Shown: piece after piece, positions 30,891 through 40,849 of the stretch
Layout: each line of letters starts with the position of its first letter
How positions within the stretch are numbered: the first letter of the stretch is position 1
Position numbers and translations under genes: made by a program
Assembly (NCBI RefSeq): GCF_004210375.1
Contig: NC_134834.1
Span: 14,307,857 to 14,371,856, forward strand
Direction of reading: 5' to 3'
Length of the DNA: 64,000 nucleotides
DNA from: Tachypleus tridentatus
Lineage: Eukaryota; Arthropoda; Merostomata; Xiphosura; Limulidae
The notes under the pieces: model-generated
Told to the model about the DNA's origin: nothing
Database searches by the model: none
Seen by the model: the letters and a program-made list of their open reading frames with translations, nothing else

Positions 30891-31802
30891 AAAATTCCTC
30901 AGCTAGACGAACTTTATAAGATGTTATTAGGATTATGGCCGAAATATCTCGAATAGTGACGGCACGCCAATGATGATACAATACATATAGATTTTTAATT
31001 TTTAATATACTGATCTATAACATTATGTATTCATATAAATCGTTGTAGGTTTCGGATCTAGAATGTACTGATCTGTATGTTTTGATTAGAGTTATCACTA
31101 GTGGCTAATTTGAATCACATCGGCTCGAGACAACTTCATAAAGTGACTCGCCAAGTGAAAACACGGATCAGAAACACAAAACACAAATTCCGAGAGAGTT
31201 AGGTGAGAAAAGATACATTTTATTAGATTATATTACAACAGTTGAAGACCGAGACACAAACTTTTACACCAGACGTTCTTTACAGAGCTAAAAATAGGCT
31301 TAACGCATGTTAACAGCTTCTCTGTCTTTTTTCAAGAAAATGTAGTTTCCTGAATCAAGCTAACTACGAAAAAAAAACATTATTTTTTCAATTGTCACTA
31401 AAGGTTCCGAAAATATCTAAAAGTGTCTTTTCCGGTGGAGTAAGTGATGGTAGCTCACTTAACTTCTGAAAATGTTATTAACTGAGTTATTCGGTGTACG
31501 TTGTGGTAACTAAATTCACGAGACTCGCGCGTGACAACAGTTCCGCTCCATACCATTCTTATGAACTTTAACTTTAAAAGGTCCCCTCCCAAAAATATCT
31601 CGAAGTTATGCATCTGGGAACAGAAGCTTATAAAGAAAAAGGCCTACGTTCAACGCCTATATATTAATTATATTTATATTATATTATATTATATTAATTA
31701 TATTTATATTATATTTATTTACTAGTAAAATTCAGTTTCCTTCTTTAGTGTCGGAGTATGACAAAATATTAATTATGTCACAGCAATAGTTTGTGTTTAT
31801 TA
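30891..31802. other. Unique AT-rich DNA
   Basis: A run of TATATT-type repeats at about 31658-31715. No gene recognised. Confidence 0.4.
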
Positions 31803-32980
31803 ATTTATACTGTAGTAGGTATTGTTAGAACAGTTCATGTAGTAGGTATTGTTAGAACAGTTCATGTAGTGGGTATTGTTAGAACTGTTGATGTAGTAGG
31901 TATTGTTAGAACTGTTGATGTAGTAGGTATTGTTAGAACTGTTCATGTAGTAGGTATTGTTAGAACTGTTCATACAGTAGATATTGTTAGAAATGTTCAT
32001 GTAGTAGGTATTGTTAGAACTGTTCATGTAGTAGGTATTGTTAGAACTATTCATGGTGTAGGTATTGTTAGAACTGTTCATGTAGTAGGTATTGTTAGAA
32101 CTGTTGATGTAGTAGGTATTGTTAGAACTGTTGATGTAGTAGGTATTGTTAGAACTGTTGATGTAGTAGGTATTGTTAGAACTGTTCATGTAGTAGGTAT
32201 TATTGTTAGAACTGTTCATGTAGTAGGTATTGTTAGAACTGTTCATGTAGTAGGTATTGTTAGAACTATTCATGGTGTAGGTATTGTTAGAACTGTTGAT
32301 GTAGTAGGTATTGTTAGAACTGTTGATGTAGTAGGTATTGTTAGAACTGTTGATGTAGTAGGTATTGTCAGAATTGTTGATGTAGTAGGTATTGTTAGAA
32401 CTGTTCATGTAGTAGGTATTGTTAGAACTATTCATGGTGTAGGTATTGTTAGAACTGTTCATGTAGTAGGTATTGTTAGAACTGTTCATGTAGTAGGTAT
32501 TGTTAGAACTGTTCATACAGTAGATATTGTTAGAAATGTTCATGTAGTAAGCATTGTTAGAACTGTTCATGTAGTAGGTATTGTTAGAAATGTTCATGTA
32601 GTAGGTATTGTTAGAACTGTTCATGTAGTAGGTATTGTTAGAACTATTCATGGTGTAGGTATTGTTAGAACTGTTCATGTAGTAGGTATTGTTAGAACTG
32701 TTGATGTAGTAGGTATTGTTAGAACTGTTCATATAGTAGGTATTGTTGGAACTGTTCATGTAGTAGGTATTCTTAGAACTGTTCATGTAGTAGGTATTGT
32801 TAGAACTGTTCCTACAGAAGATATTGTTAGAACTATTCATGTAGTAGGTATTGTTAGAACTGTTCATGTAGCAGGTATTGTTAGAACTGTTCATGTAGTA
32901 GGTATTGTTAGAACTGTTCATGTAGTAGGTATTATTGTTAGAACTGTTCATGTAGTAGGTATTACTGTTCTAACAGTTCA
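31803..32980 (+). repeat. 27-bp minisatellite open on both strands, about 43 copies
   Basis: Unit: GTTCATGTAGTAGGTATTG then TTAGAACT. Because 27 is a multiple of 3, the array is one continuous open frame on each strand. The plus strand reads VVGIVRTVH repeats (31791-33068, 425 codons). The minus strand reads MNSSNNTYY repeats (31800-32951, 383 codons). No promoter, splice or domain evidence supports either as a protein. Unit variants are CATGGTGTAGG, CATACAGTAGA and GATGTAG. Confidence 0.95.
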
Positions 32981-33036
32981 CACGACCCTCAGATTACAAG
33001 TTGAGTACTCTAACCACCTGGCCATGTCGGGCCGAC
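32981..33036 (-). mobile_element. SINE1 head fragment at array edge
   Basis: CACGACCCTCAGATTACAAG, then CTCTAACCACCTGGCCATG and TCGGGCC: only the tRNA head from anticodon arm to 5' end, joined directly to the last 27-bp unit. Confidence 0.85.
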
Positions 33037-33534
33037 CACTAATTGGATCTCCAAGGGATTTTACATAGAAAATATATTATTTTTGCCCCGTTTCTTGGTT
33101 CGTTCTTTACGTAAGATACAATAACATAGAATCTCTTAATATGATTCAACATGTGGACCCCACAGGTATCGAACGTCATTGAAACAAAATCTCAATTTGA
33201 AGATTAAGACATTTTAGAAATTTTATGCATCATTGGTTTTTGTATATATCATTTAGCGACGTCAAAAAGTGACTTTAATTTTGAACGAAAATAAATTTTA
33301 AATTAGGTTTTTATCTTTGAATGATAAAACGGTTATTGTTGTTACGAGTCATTTTTTCTATACTGTAGCTACTGTCCCATGTAATGGCTGTTTCGTTTAT
33401 TAATTATCTTATGTTACTTGTCATGAGACAAAGAAACTCGCTTTAAAAGCAGAGAAATTATTTGCGTGACTCGGTTTTTGAATTAGGTTTTACCATATCA
33501 TGAATTTTATGTTTTGGTTTCTTTCTACGCCAGT
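33037..33534. other. Unique AT-rich DNA
   Basis: Nothing recognised. Confidence 0.4.
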
Positions 33535-33640
33535 TGCTCCTAATTTAGCAGTGAAAAACTAGAGAGTAAACAGTTAGTCGTATTTTAATGACGAATGGCA
33601 GGATTAACCGTTACATTATAACGCCGCCATTTATAGACAT
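33535..33640 (-). mobile_element. SINE1 body fragment (old)
   Basis: CTCCTAATTTAGCAGTGAAA, AGTTAGTCG and GGATTAACCGTTACATTATA. No head and no tail; highly diverged. Confidence 0.75.
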
Positions 33641-33683
33641 TCTGTCAAATGTGAGTTTGCATTCAGGATCATTCTTCATCTGT

Positions 33684-33916
33684 GTTTGTTTGTTTTTTAA
33701 TTTCGCGCAAAGGTACACTAGGGCTATCTGCGCTAGCCGTCTCTAATTTAGCAGTGTAAGACTAAAAGAAGGCAACTAGTCATCACCACCCACCGCCAGC
33801 TTTTGGGCTACTCTTTTACCAATGAATAGGGGGAGTGACCGTCACATTACAACGTACCCACAGCTGAAATGGCGAGCATGTTTCGTGTGACTGGGATTCA
33901 AACCCACGACCCTCTG
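33684..33916 (-). mobile_element. SINE1 copy, truncated in tRNA head
   Basis: TTTGTTTGTTTTTTAATTTC tail and full body, ending at GGGATTCAAACCCACGACCC. It abuts a second SINE1 piece of opposite strand at 33917. Confidence 0.92.
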
Positions 33917-34051
33917 GCGAAAGAGTAGCCCAAAAGTTGGCGGTGAATAGTGATGACTATCTGCCTTCCCTCTGGTCTTATACTGCTAAACTAGGGACGG
34001 CTCGTGCAGATAGCCCTCATGAAGTTTTGCGCGAAATTCAAACCAAACAAT
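33917..34051 (+). mobile_element. SINE1 3' half, inverted against the previous copy
   Basis: CGAAAGAGTAGCCCAAAAG, body, GCGCGAAATTCAAACCAAAC tail. Together with 33684-33916 it forms a palindromic, tail-out pair. Confidence 0.9.
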
Positions 34052-35532
34052 GTTTTTTTTTTTTGTCATGTTGACTAAGAAAAAAACACGTCATTTATAT
34101 TCGGTAAATTATATATACATACATCTATATGTTTCAAGAAACCAAGTATTTATTTTGTTTTATTTCAACAGTTGAGACAACAGAACTAAACTAATGAACT
34201 GTTGACAGTCAATATAAATAAGATACCGTCATTATTAACGACTATTACAACAAGTATTTTAAATTATATGAAGTATTATTTTTTGTATGAATCACATTTC
34301 TTATCAGTAAGACTTTAATATAAAGTTTAAGAATATTACCACTAGATGTCAAGACAGTAGGTGATTGTGATTTTTATGCGAACCTTTTAAAATATATTTT
34401 AAAGACTCCCGAGCACTAATACTTGAATATAAAAATTAAGTGACTTTCATTCACCGCTTATTTTATCAAATATACAAATACGTTGTATTATCAGTAGTCT
34501 ATCGATAAGTATTTCTATTTAGAAGTTCCCTTAATCCATTTCCTTCACGTTAAATAATTATTGATCTTACAGTGAATGAACTGAAAATGAATTCTTCTCA
34601 ATTGGTTGTAATAATCATTATTCTTTTTTAATAAAACATTTCACATTTTACTCACTAGATGACAGCATTATAAAGTTAAACTGTCGTCGCTGGGGTCTGT
34701 TGTTCTGTATTTGTCCGTATACCGTAATGATTATTGTCAAAAATCCGAATACATTTTGAATAACAATGAAGTCTGCATTTATCTTAACTTTAAATTATTT
34801 TTATTAATGTTGTTTTGAAACAAATAAGAGTTTCCAAATGATTCAATAATATTTATTATTACTGTCCTTTTAGTAACTGCTCACGGTCTATGGGAAGTGT
34901 GCAGACGAAACCAATAATATTAAAATCCTGTTACTATATACACCATTTAAAACCATACTGTACGTAAGTATAAATACATTTATTATACAAAGACAATAAT
35001 TTCAGATAAAGGAGAATATATCGACCATTATCTAAGTTTAACTTATTGAAATTCAAAATATAATATGTTTGCTGAAATGTAGTGATAATTATATACACCA
35101 GATGGCAGGTGTTCGAGAAACGTTTGGTTCCATATTATTATTGAAAAACAATATGGAACTAGAAAACACGTATTAAAATATATTTGATTGGCTCTCTCGT
35201 GTTTATATTTGTTCCTCTGCAACTCTTTAAATGTGCTGTCATAATTATCCATATTCTAAGCTTATATTTTACTCGATGTCTTTTTTAACAGATTCTATCC
35301 CAAAAGGATCTCAAAGACCTGTTTCTAAGCACATCGGTAAACACAAGACACTGTATGTACTTTTATTTCTTCAACAACGAAACCAACAGGGCGTTTTGTA
35401 ACTGGAAAACACCTAAAACTGGGAATGTATTCGGATTTTAACTGGAAGGTTTATTTCTAATAATACTGTTCGTTCTGGCAGGTTAGCTATCATTTATAAT
35501 ACATGTTATTTCTACGGTTCACAATTCTAAGG
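34052..35532. other. AT-rich unique DNA, 1.5 kb
   Basis: No gene, repeat family or RNA recognised in this stretch. Short open frames have no domains. Confidence 0.5.
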
Positions 35533-35610
35533 TCCGCTGGTGGTTCAGCAGTAAGTCCGAAGGCTTATAACGTTAAAATTCGGGTTTCGATACACTGTTA
35601 GAAACTTGTG
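35533..35610 (+). mobile_element. SINE3 head fragment
   Basis: CCGCTGGTGGTTCAGCAGTA, GGCTTATAACGTTAAAAT, GGGTTTCGATACACTG. Core lost. Confidence 0.65.
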
Positions 35611-35651
35611 CACATGTCAGAGGCAGGACGAAATATATTTTCATCACTAAG

Positions 35652-35735
35652 TTTGGTTTGTTTTGTGTTAAGCACAAAGGTGCACAGTGAGCTAATTATG
35701 CTTTACCCACCAGAGCCATCGAAAGCAGGTTTTTT
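35652..35735 (-). mobile_element. SINE3 tail fragment
   Basis: TTTGTTTTGTGTTAAGCACA, AAGGTGCACAGTGAGCTAAT, CACCAGAGCCATCGAAAGCA (decayed B box). Confidence 0.65.
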
Positions 35736-36621
35736 TTAGGTTTTTAGACTTCCCGGGACATCACTTGGTTTTACTATCTTTTAATATGCATACGATTCTC
35801 GGTAAGGAGATCATTTTCGGGAAATGTTTTATTATTACTTTAGAAGGATTATTAAATGGGTAATTAGGCTTAACAAGATTAAAAAGCATTTTAATGGGGC
35901 AACTATCTCTTCTTATCCTTTCGTCTGTTATTCTACGTGAAAGGAATGTTAATAGGATAACAGGTATTTACTTAAATGAGGTTCTGCATTCCACAGAGGG
36001 CGCTTCTGTACTCAGCCATGCAGAAAATCGAGTGCTCAAATATTTTAATAAAGCTATCTTTCTCCGGCACTCGCTTTTTAGACCCTACGTGTTTCGCTTC
36101 ATCCAAAGAACCAAGCAAAAAACAAACGAACAAACAAAAAAAACACGAAGGAATTATTGTCGTTGTAGTTTTATATACGATTTCCTTTTTTCCCTGTCAT
36201 AAAAATAATTAATTTGCAGGGAAAACTTTTGAGTCTAGGGAAACAAAACACACCGTAAGATGCTTTAATTAAATTCTACAAGCAAAAAATGAGTCTCAAA
36301 GAAAATCTCTACAAAGATTTCCTGAGACTGTGCGACTGCTTGCATAATTTATCTCATCTGTATTCACGTCTGTATTCAACAATAGAAACAAGGAATGAAA
36401 AATATAAGAAATAAGCTTAATTGTTAAAGATTTTATTGGAAAGAACTGTTAGCACGTGGAAGAGCATCGATTAAACAATGGTTTCCACGTGAAATTGACG
36501 CAACTCCATTGTTACTTCAAATATATATAAATAATAGTGTAATAATAATCTGGAGGTGAAGCAAACTCCATTGTTACTTCAACAATATATAAAGATACTA
36601 CTGTGAAGTTGTTGTAAACAT
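35736..36621. other. Unique AT-rich DNA
   Basis: Two overlapping plus-strand frames (35894-36212) lack domains. A duplicated AACTCCATTGTTACTTCAA phrase occurs near 36502 and 36564. Nothing else recognised. Confidence 0.4.
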
Positions 36622-36852
36622 TTTGTTTGTTTGTTTTGAATTTCGCGAAAAGCTACACGAGGGCTATCTGCGCTAACCGGCCCTAATTTAACAGTGTGAG
36701 ACTAGAGGAAAGGCAGCTAGTCATCACCACCCCCCGCCAAAATTGGGCTACTCTTTTACCAACGAATAGTGGGATTTACTGTAACATTATAACGCCCCCA
36801 TCGGCTGAAAGGACGACCATGTTTGGTGTGACGGAGGGTTCGAACCCTCATT
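36622..36852 (-). mobile_element. SINE1 copy, truncated at the B box
   Basis: TTTTGTTTGTTTGTTTTGAA tail, full body, ending GGGTTCGAACCCTCA. A box missing. Confidence 0.92.
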
Positions 36853-37005
36853 GTAAACTTCAGTGTTTTCGAATTAATTTGCCAAGTAAATGAGAACCAA
36901 TTCTGGCACAAAATTAATAACATAAGCAAGATCGTTAGTGCCTTTGTATAGAATCAAAGTTGTTATGTATAAGTAGAATTGATGTCAACATTTAAATAAG
37001 TACTC

Positions 37006-37130
37006 CCTTTAGTGGCACAATAGTGTGTCTGTGAACTTACAATGCTATAAACGGGGTTTCGACACCCGTGGTAAGCAGAGCACATATAGCCCATTGTATA
37101 TCTCTGTGCTTAACTACAAACTAAACAAGA
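37006..37130 (+). mobile_element. SINE3 copy
   Basis: CCCTTTAGTGGCACAATAGT head, GAACTTACAATGCTATAAAC, GGGTTTCGACACCCGTGG B box, GCAGAGCACATATAGCCC. Tail AACTACAAACTAAAC. Confidence 0.88.
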
Positions 37131-37137
37131 AAACTAA

Positions 37138-37264
37138 TTGCCCTCAGTGGCACAGCGGTTTGTCTGTGAACTTACAACGCTATAAATGAAGTTTCGATGC
37201 CCGTGTTGTGAATAGTACAGATAGCCCATTGTGTATCTTTGTGCTTAACCACAAACAAACAATA
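37138..37264 (+). mobile_element. SINE3 copy, tandem neighbour of the previous one
   Basis: CCCTCAGTGGCACAGCGGTT head, GAACTTACAACGCTATAAAT, AGTTTCGATGCCCGTG, ACAGATAGCCCATTGTGTAT core, and tail ACCACAAACAAACAAT. Same orientation, 8 bases after the preceding copy. Confidence 0.88.
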
Positions 37265-37982
37265 TTAACGAAATTACGAAGTCAAAATAACACCCTATAC
37301 CCTGAGAACATTTTACGACAGTTGTTCTGCTAATTAATTTACAATTATTAAAATTTGTATTGTCGGTATTAAAAGTTATGATTAATCACTTTCTAAATGA
37401 AAGTCATCAATATTTACATTTTTTTTTAAGAATCCGATACACGAAATGTGGTGGAAAAACGGTGACAACAGGTTCTCAAAAACAGAAAAACCTAAATGTT
37501 TCGGTTTTAGTAGTGATGTGAAATTGACAATATCGCTAGCACGTATCGTATCGTATATCAAAATATCACTAAAATTATGAAACGAGCTATCTATAACTTA
37601 TGTTTTGCCGAATCTATGTTAAACTACACTTTAAATAAATGATTTTTCCTTCAAACTTGACGTTTACATCAAACTAACGTAAATAATTAAACCCAATAAT
37701 CGTTCCGGGAAACGTGTAGTGATAATTGTCTAAATTAAAGATATTAATGAACTATTAAATTATTAAACTATTCATAACTTCTCTGAATTTTATCTCCCAT
37801 TTCTCTCCGGATAAACTTTTAACTCTCGGTTGTAATACTGGATTACGATATTTTCTCTAACTCCACAGTTCATAGATTAATTGGACACATAGCATAAAAT
37901 AAAAGCACAAAGTTAGGGTTTGATTTTTCTTACAGTCATTCTTATAATTTGAGAGCGAGTTAATTTCTGTTTCTTTCCACTC
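37265..37982. other. Unique AT-rich DNA
   Basis: Nothing recognised. Confidence 0.4.
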
Positions 37983-38262
37983 GTTTGTTTGTTTGTTTTT
38001 GAATTTCGCGCAAATCTATACGAGGACTATCTGCGCTAATCGTCCCTAATTTAGCAGCGTAAGACTAGAGGAAAGACAGCTAGTCATCACCACCCATCGC
38101 CAACTGTTTGGCTACTCTTTTACCAACGAATAGTGGGATTGACCGTCACATTATAACGCCCCCACGGCTGAAAGGGCGAGTATATTTGGTGCGACGTGGA
38201 TTTGAACCCGCGACCCTCGGATCACGAGTCGAACGCCTTAACCCACCTGGCCATGTCAGGAC
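37983..38262 (-). mobile_element. SINE1 copy, full length
   Basis: Four TTTG tail units (GTTTGTTTGTTTGTTTTTGA), full body, B box GGATTTGAACCCGCGACCC, head CACCTGGCCATGTCAGG. Confidence 0.94.
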
Positions 38263-38951
38263 TCTTTTCATTCGTACTGTATCAACAAACAATACGCACT
38301 CTTGTTGAATGTTAGGCCTAAAGAAACGTACAGAAACCTATTTTCACTACCAACCAATCGTGCTAGAAGTCCTTCTGGGACTCCCTGTCTGCACCAGAAA
38401 CAATCAATTGAATTTCTTCGATCACAGTTCAAGTGTGTGAGTCTGCTAATAAGAACTGTAGTAACATCTTCTACAAAAAGGCCTAACCTACACCTTCAAC
38501 CATCACATACAACACTGATCGTTCTAAACACGACACATACACTACCATTAATGCGTATAGTAAAAGGTTTCTAATATAAGTGTGCCTTTAGTACTGGGGA
38601 TAATAAAGTGTCTGTAATAATGTTTTTTTCTAAAGTGTATATTTTCATAATCTAAGTTCTTGTCATAAAAATCATTTAGAGAAACATATTTTTGAACCTT
38701 ACTGATAATGGGTGTTTCGACCTAACCATCCTAACTATAAGCAGAAGGCGAGAGTTGCCAAGCTTTACTCGGACCAGTTCCACGAACTGATTGTAATTAA
38801 AAGTTTTAATCTATCAGATTAGCTAAATGAAGAAAGATTGATCAGTTTTGCTTGACTGAATTTTAACTCCAAAGGTTAAGTCATATTTATTGGTAACATT
38901 GTAGTCCTCGTCTTGATCGATTTAAAAATTCATTTCCTCTGATTCACTCAA
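38263..38951. other. Unique DNA
   Basis: A plus-strand open frame, 38302-38574, carries no recognised domain. Nothing else recognised. Confidence 0.4.
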
Positions 38952-39122
38952 CGTTGTAATGTGACGGTCAATCCCACTATTCGTTGGTAAAAGAGTAGCC
39001 CAAGAGTTGGCGGTGGGTGGTGATGATTAGCTGCCTTCCCTCTGGTCATAAACTGCTAAATTAGGAACGGTTAGCGCAGATAGCCCTTGAATAGCTTTGC
39101 GCAAAATTAAAAAAAAAAACCA
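38952..39122 (+). mobile_element. SINE1 3' half
   Basis: It starts in the body (CGTTGTAATGTGACGGTCAA) and runs to GCGCAAAATTAAAAAAAAAA. tRNA head absent. The tail is A-rich instead of CAAA repeats. Confidence 0.9.
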
Positions 39123-40235
39123 ACAAAATACATTCAGCAGGATTACCCATATGAAATATATCTAAACAATCAGGTTTTTGTTTTAATCTACACTTTGAGA
39201 GAAGAGGTCTTAAAGTGAAGTACATAAAACCATCAAGAGTGACGTATATTATCCAGATAAATATGGACATAAACAAGATCTTTTTGCTAAAAAATAAGCA
39301 TTTATAGGGAAAAGAATGACTCTTCCAAAATATTCCGAGTATAGAAAATCTCTTTGGATTTGTTGCCATGGCGACTTCATATTTTATCGGATCGAAATAG
39401 TTCTGTTGTGCCTATATATTGGCGTTGAGACAGTTCGTGTCGTTTTATGGGGTTCTAATCTCTTGTAGTCAAGATTAAACATAGACGTACGGTGAAGAAA
39501 TCAAAAGATTAACATGTATTTAGTTCAAAGTAGCCATTTCTCAGGATGACTTACGGACGTGATGGTTCAGAAGTCTCATCCTTTGTTCCTCAGTCAGTTC
39601 TTAAGATGGAAATTATTCCTGTGCGGGTAATTATTTTTATTTTACAGTTATCTTGTTTAACAGAGGATTAACGGTTTTCTATGGATGGCCATCTTGGCAC
39701 TTACATATCTGGAGATATCGAACTTTATCACAGAGGGCGACGTATAATTAAACTATTCTGTTGATGTTAGATAATGGTAAAAAAAATTCGGGCCTTCTCT
39801 TATCAGCAGTTGTCACCATGAAGATGTCAGACGTTATGTTTGGGCCTGAACAGTAGTTATTAATAATGTTTCTCTGTCGTAGCATCATAGGTAACATGAT
39901 AAATCACTGTATGAAATGTCTTCTCTTCGTTTTCTTTAGAAGACGCATGACTTACACTTAATCAATATTAAGGAAAGTGACTTTAGCACTCGCATCTTCT
40001 GAAGACCTCATCACTTTCAATAATGTTTTAATCTGATTGCTTAGAGGAGAGAGACTGAGTTATCGGTTAATTATTCTGCTTAACATTATGGAAAACAACA
40101 AGAGACAATTTTTCAAAATTTCTTGACTCACTTAGGAACAAAAAATTCTTGCAATTTGAAACATATCGTAAAAAGTCGAGAAACACAGTTCGCAACATCT
40201 AATTAAAGAAGTCGATTATATCAGCAACATTCGTT
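39123..40235. other. Unique AT-rich DNA, 1.1 kb
   Basis: No gene or repeat family recognised. Confidence 0.45.
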
Positions 40236-40470
40236 CGTTCTCTGAAGGTCACGGATTCGAACCCCGGTCCCGCTAAATATGCTCACACTTTCTACTGTAG
40301 GGGCGTTATAATGTGATGGTCAATTGCACTATTCGTTAGTGAAAGAGTAATCCGAGAGTTGGCTGCAGGCTGTGATAACTGGTTGCCTTCCCTCGAGTTT
40401 CACACTGTTAAATTAGAGGATGATTAGCGCAGATAGCCCTCGTGTAGCTTTGCGCGAACTTTAAAAACTA
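40236..40470 (+). mobile_element. SINE1 copy, truncated before the anticodon arm
   Basis: CTCTGAAGGTCACGGATTCG, B box ATTCGAACCCCGG, diverged body (GGCTGCAGGCTGTGATAACT), tail GCGCGAACTTTAAAAAC. Confidence 0.9.
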
Positions 40471-40484
40471 ACAAATCTTTCTTT

Positions 40485-40680
40485 CTCTGCTTTACCACAA
40501 CCTGTTCTGTTACATGTGTTGTTGAATGTCAGTACCAGGATGTAAAGTGTTACCACAAGCTGTTCCATTTCACGTGTTGTTAAGTGTAAGTCCCAGGATG
40601 TAAAGTGTTCACCACAAGGTGTTCCGTTACTCGTGTTGTTAAGTGTAAGTTCCGAAATTTAAAGTGTTCACCACACCCTT
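40485..40680 (+). repeat. Three tandem copies of a ~59-bp unit
   Basis: ACCACAACCTGTTCTGTTAC, GTGTTGTTGAATGTCAGT, CCAGGATGTAAAGTGTT, repeated with growing divergence. The third copy has GTTCCGAAATTTAAAG. Confidence 0.85.
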
Positions 40681-40849
40681 TTCCATTATATATGTCCTTG
40701 AGGATGATTTATTTTGTTTGGTTTGAGGTGTTCTTTCATTCGAGCCGCTAGGTGGCATACACCTGGGAGTACTGTAAACTTGTTTACAACCACATAAAAT
40801 TCGCGAAAGTTAACGACAGAATATTTTCTTTGACTGATAAAAGTAGCTC

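Noticed and set aside
31791..33068. Long open frames of 425 (plus) and 383 (minus) codons
   Set aside because: Both are pure translations of a 27-bp tandem repeat. Frames on opposite strands are equally open, and no promoter, splice site or domain is present.
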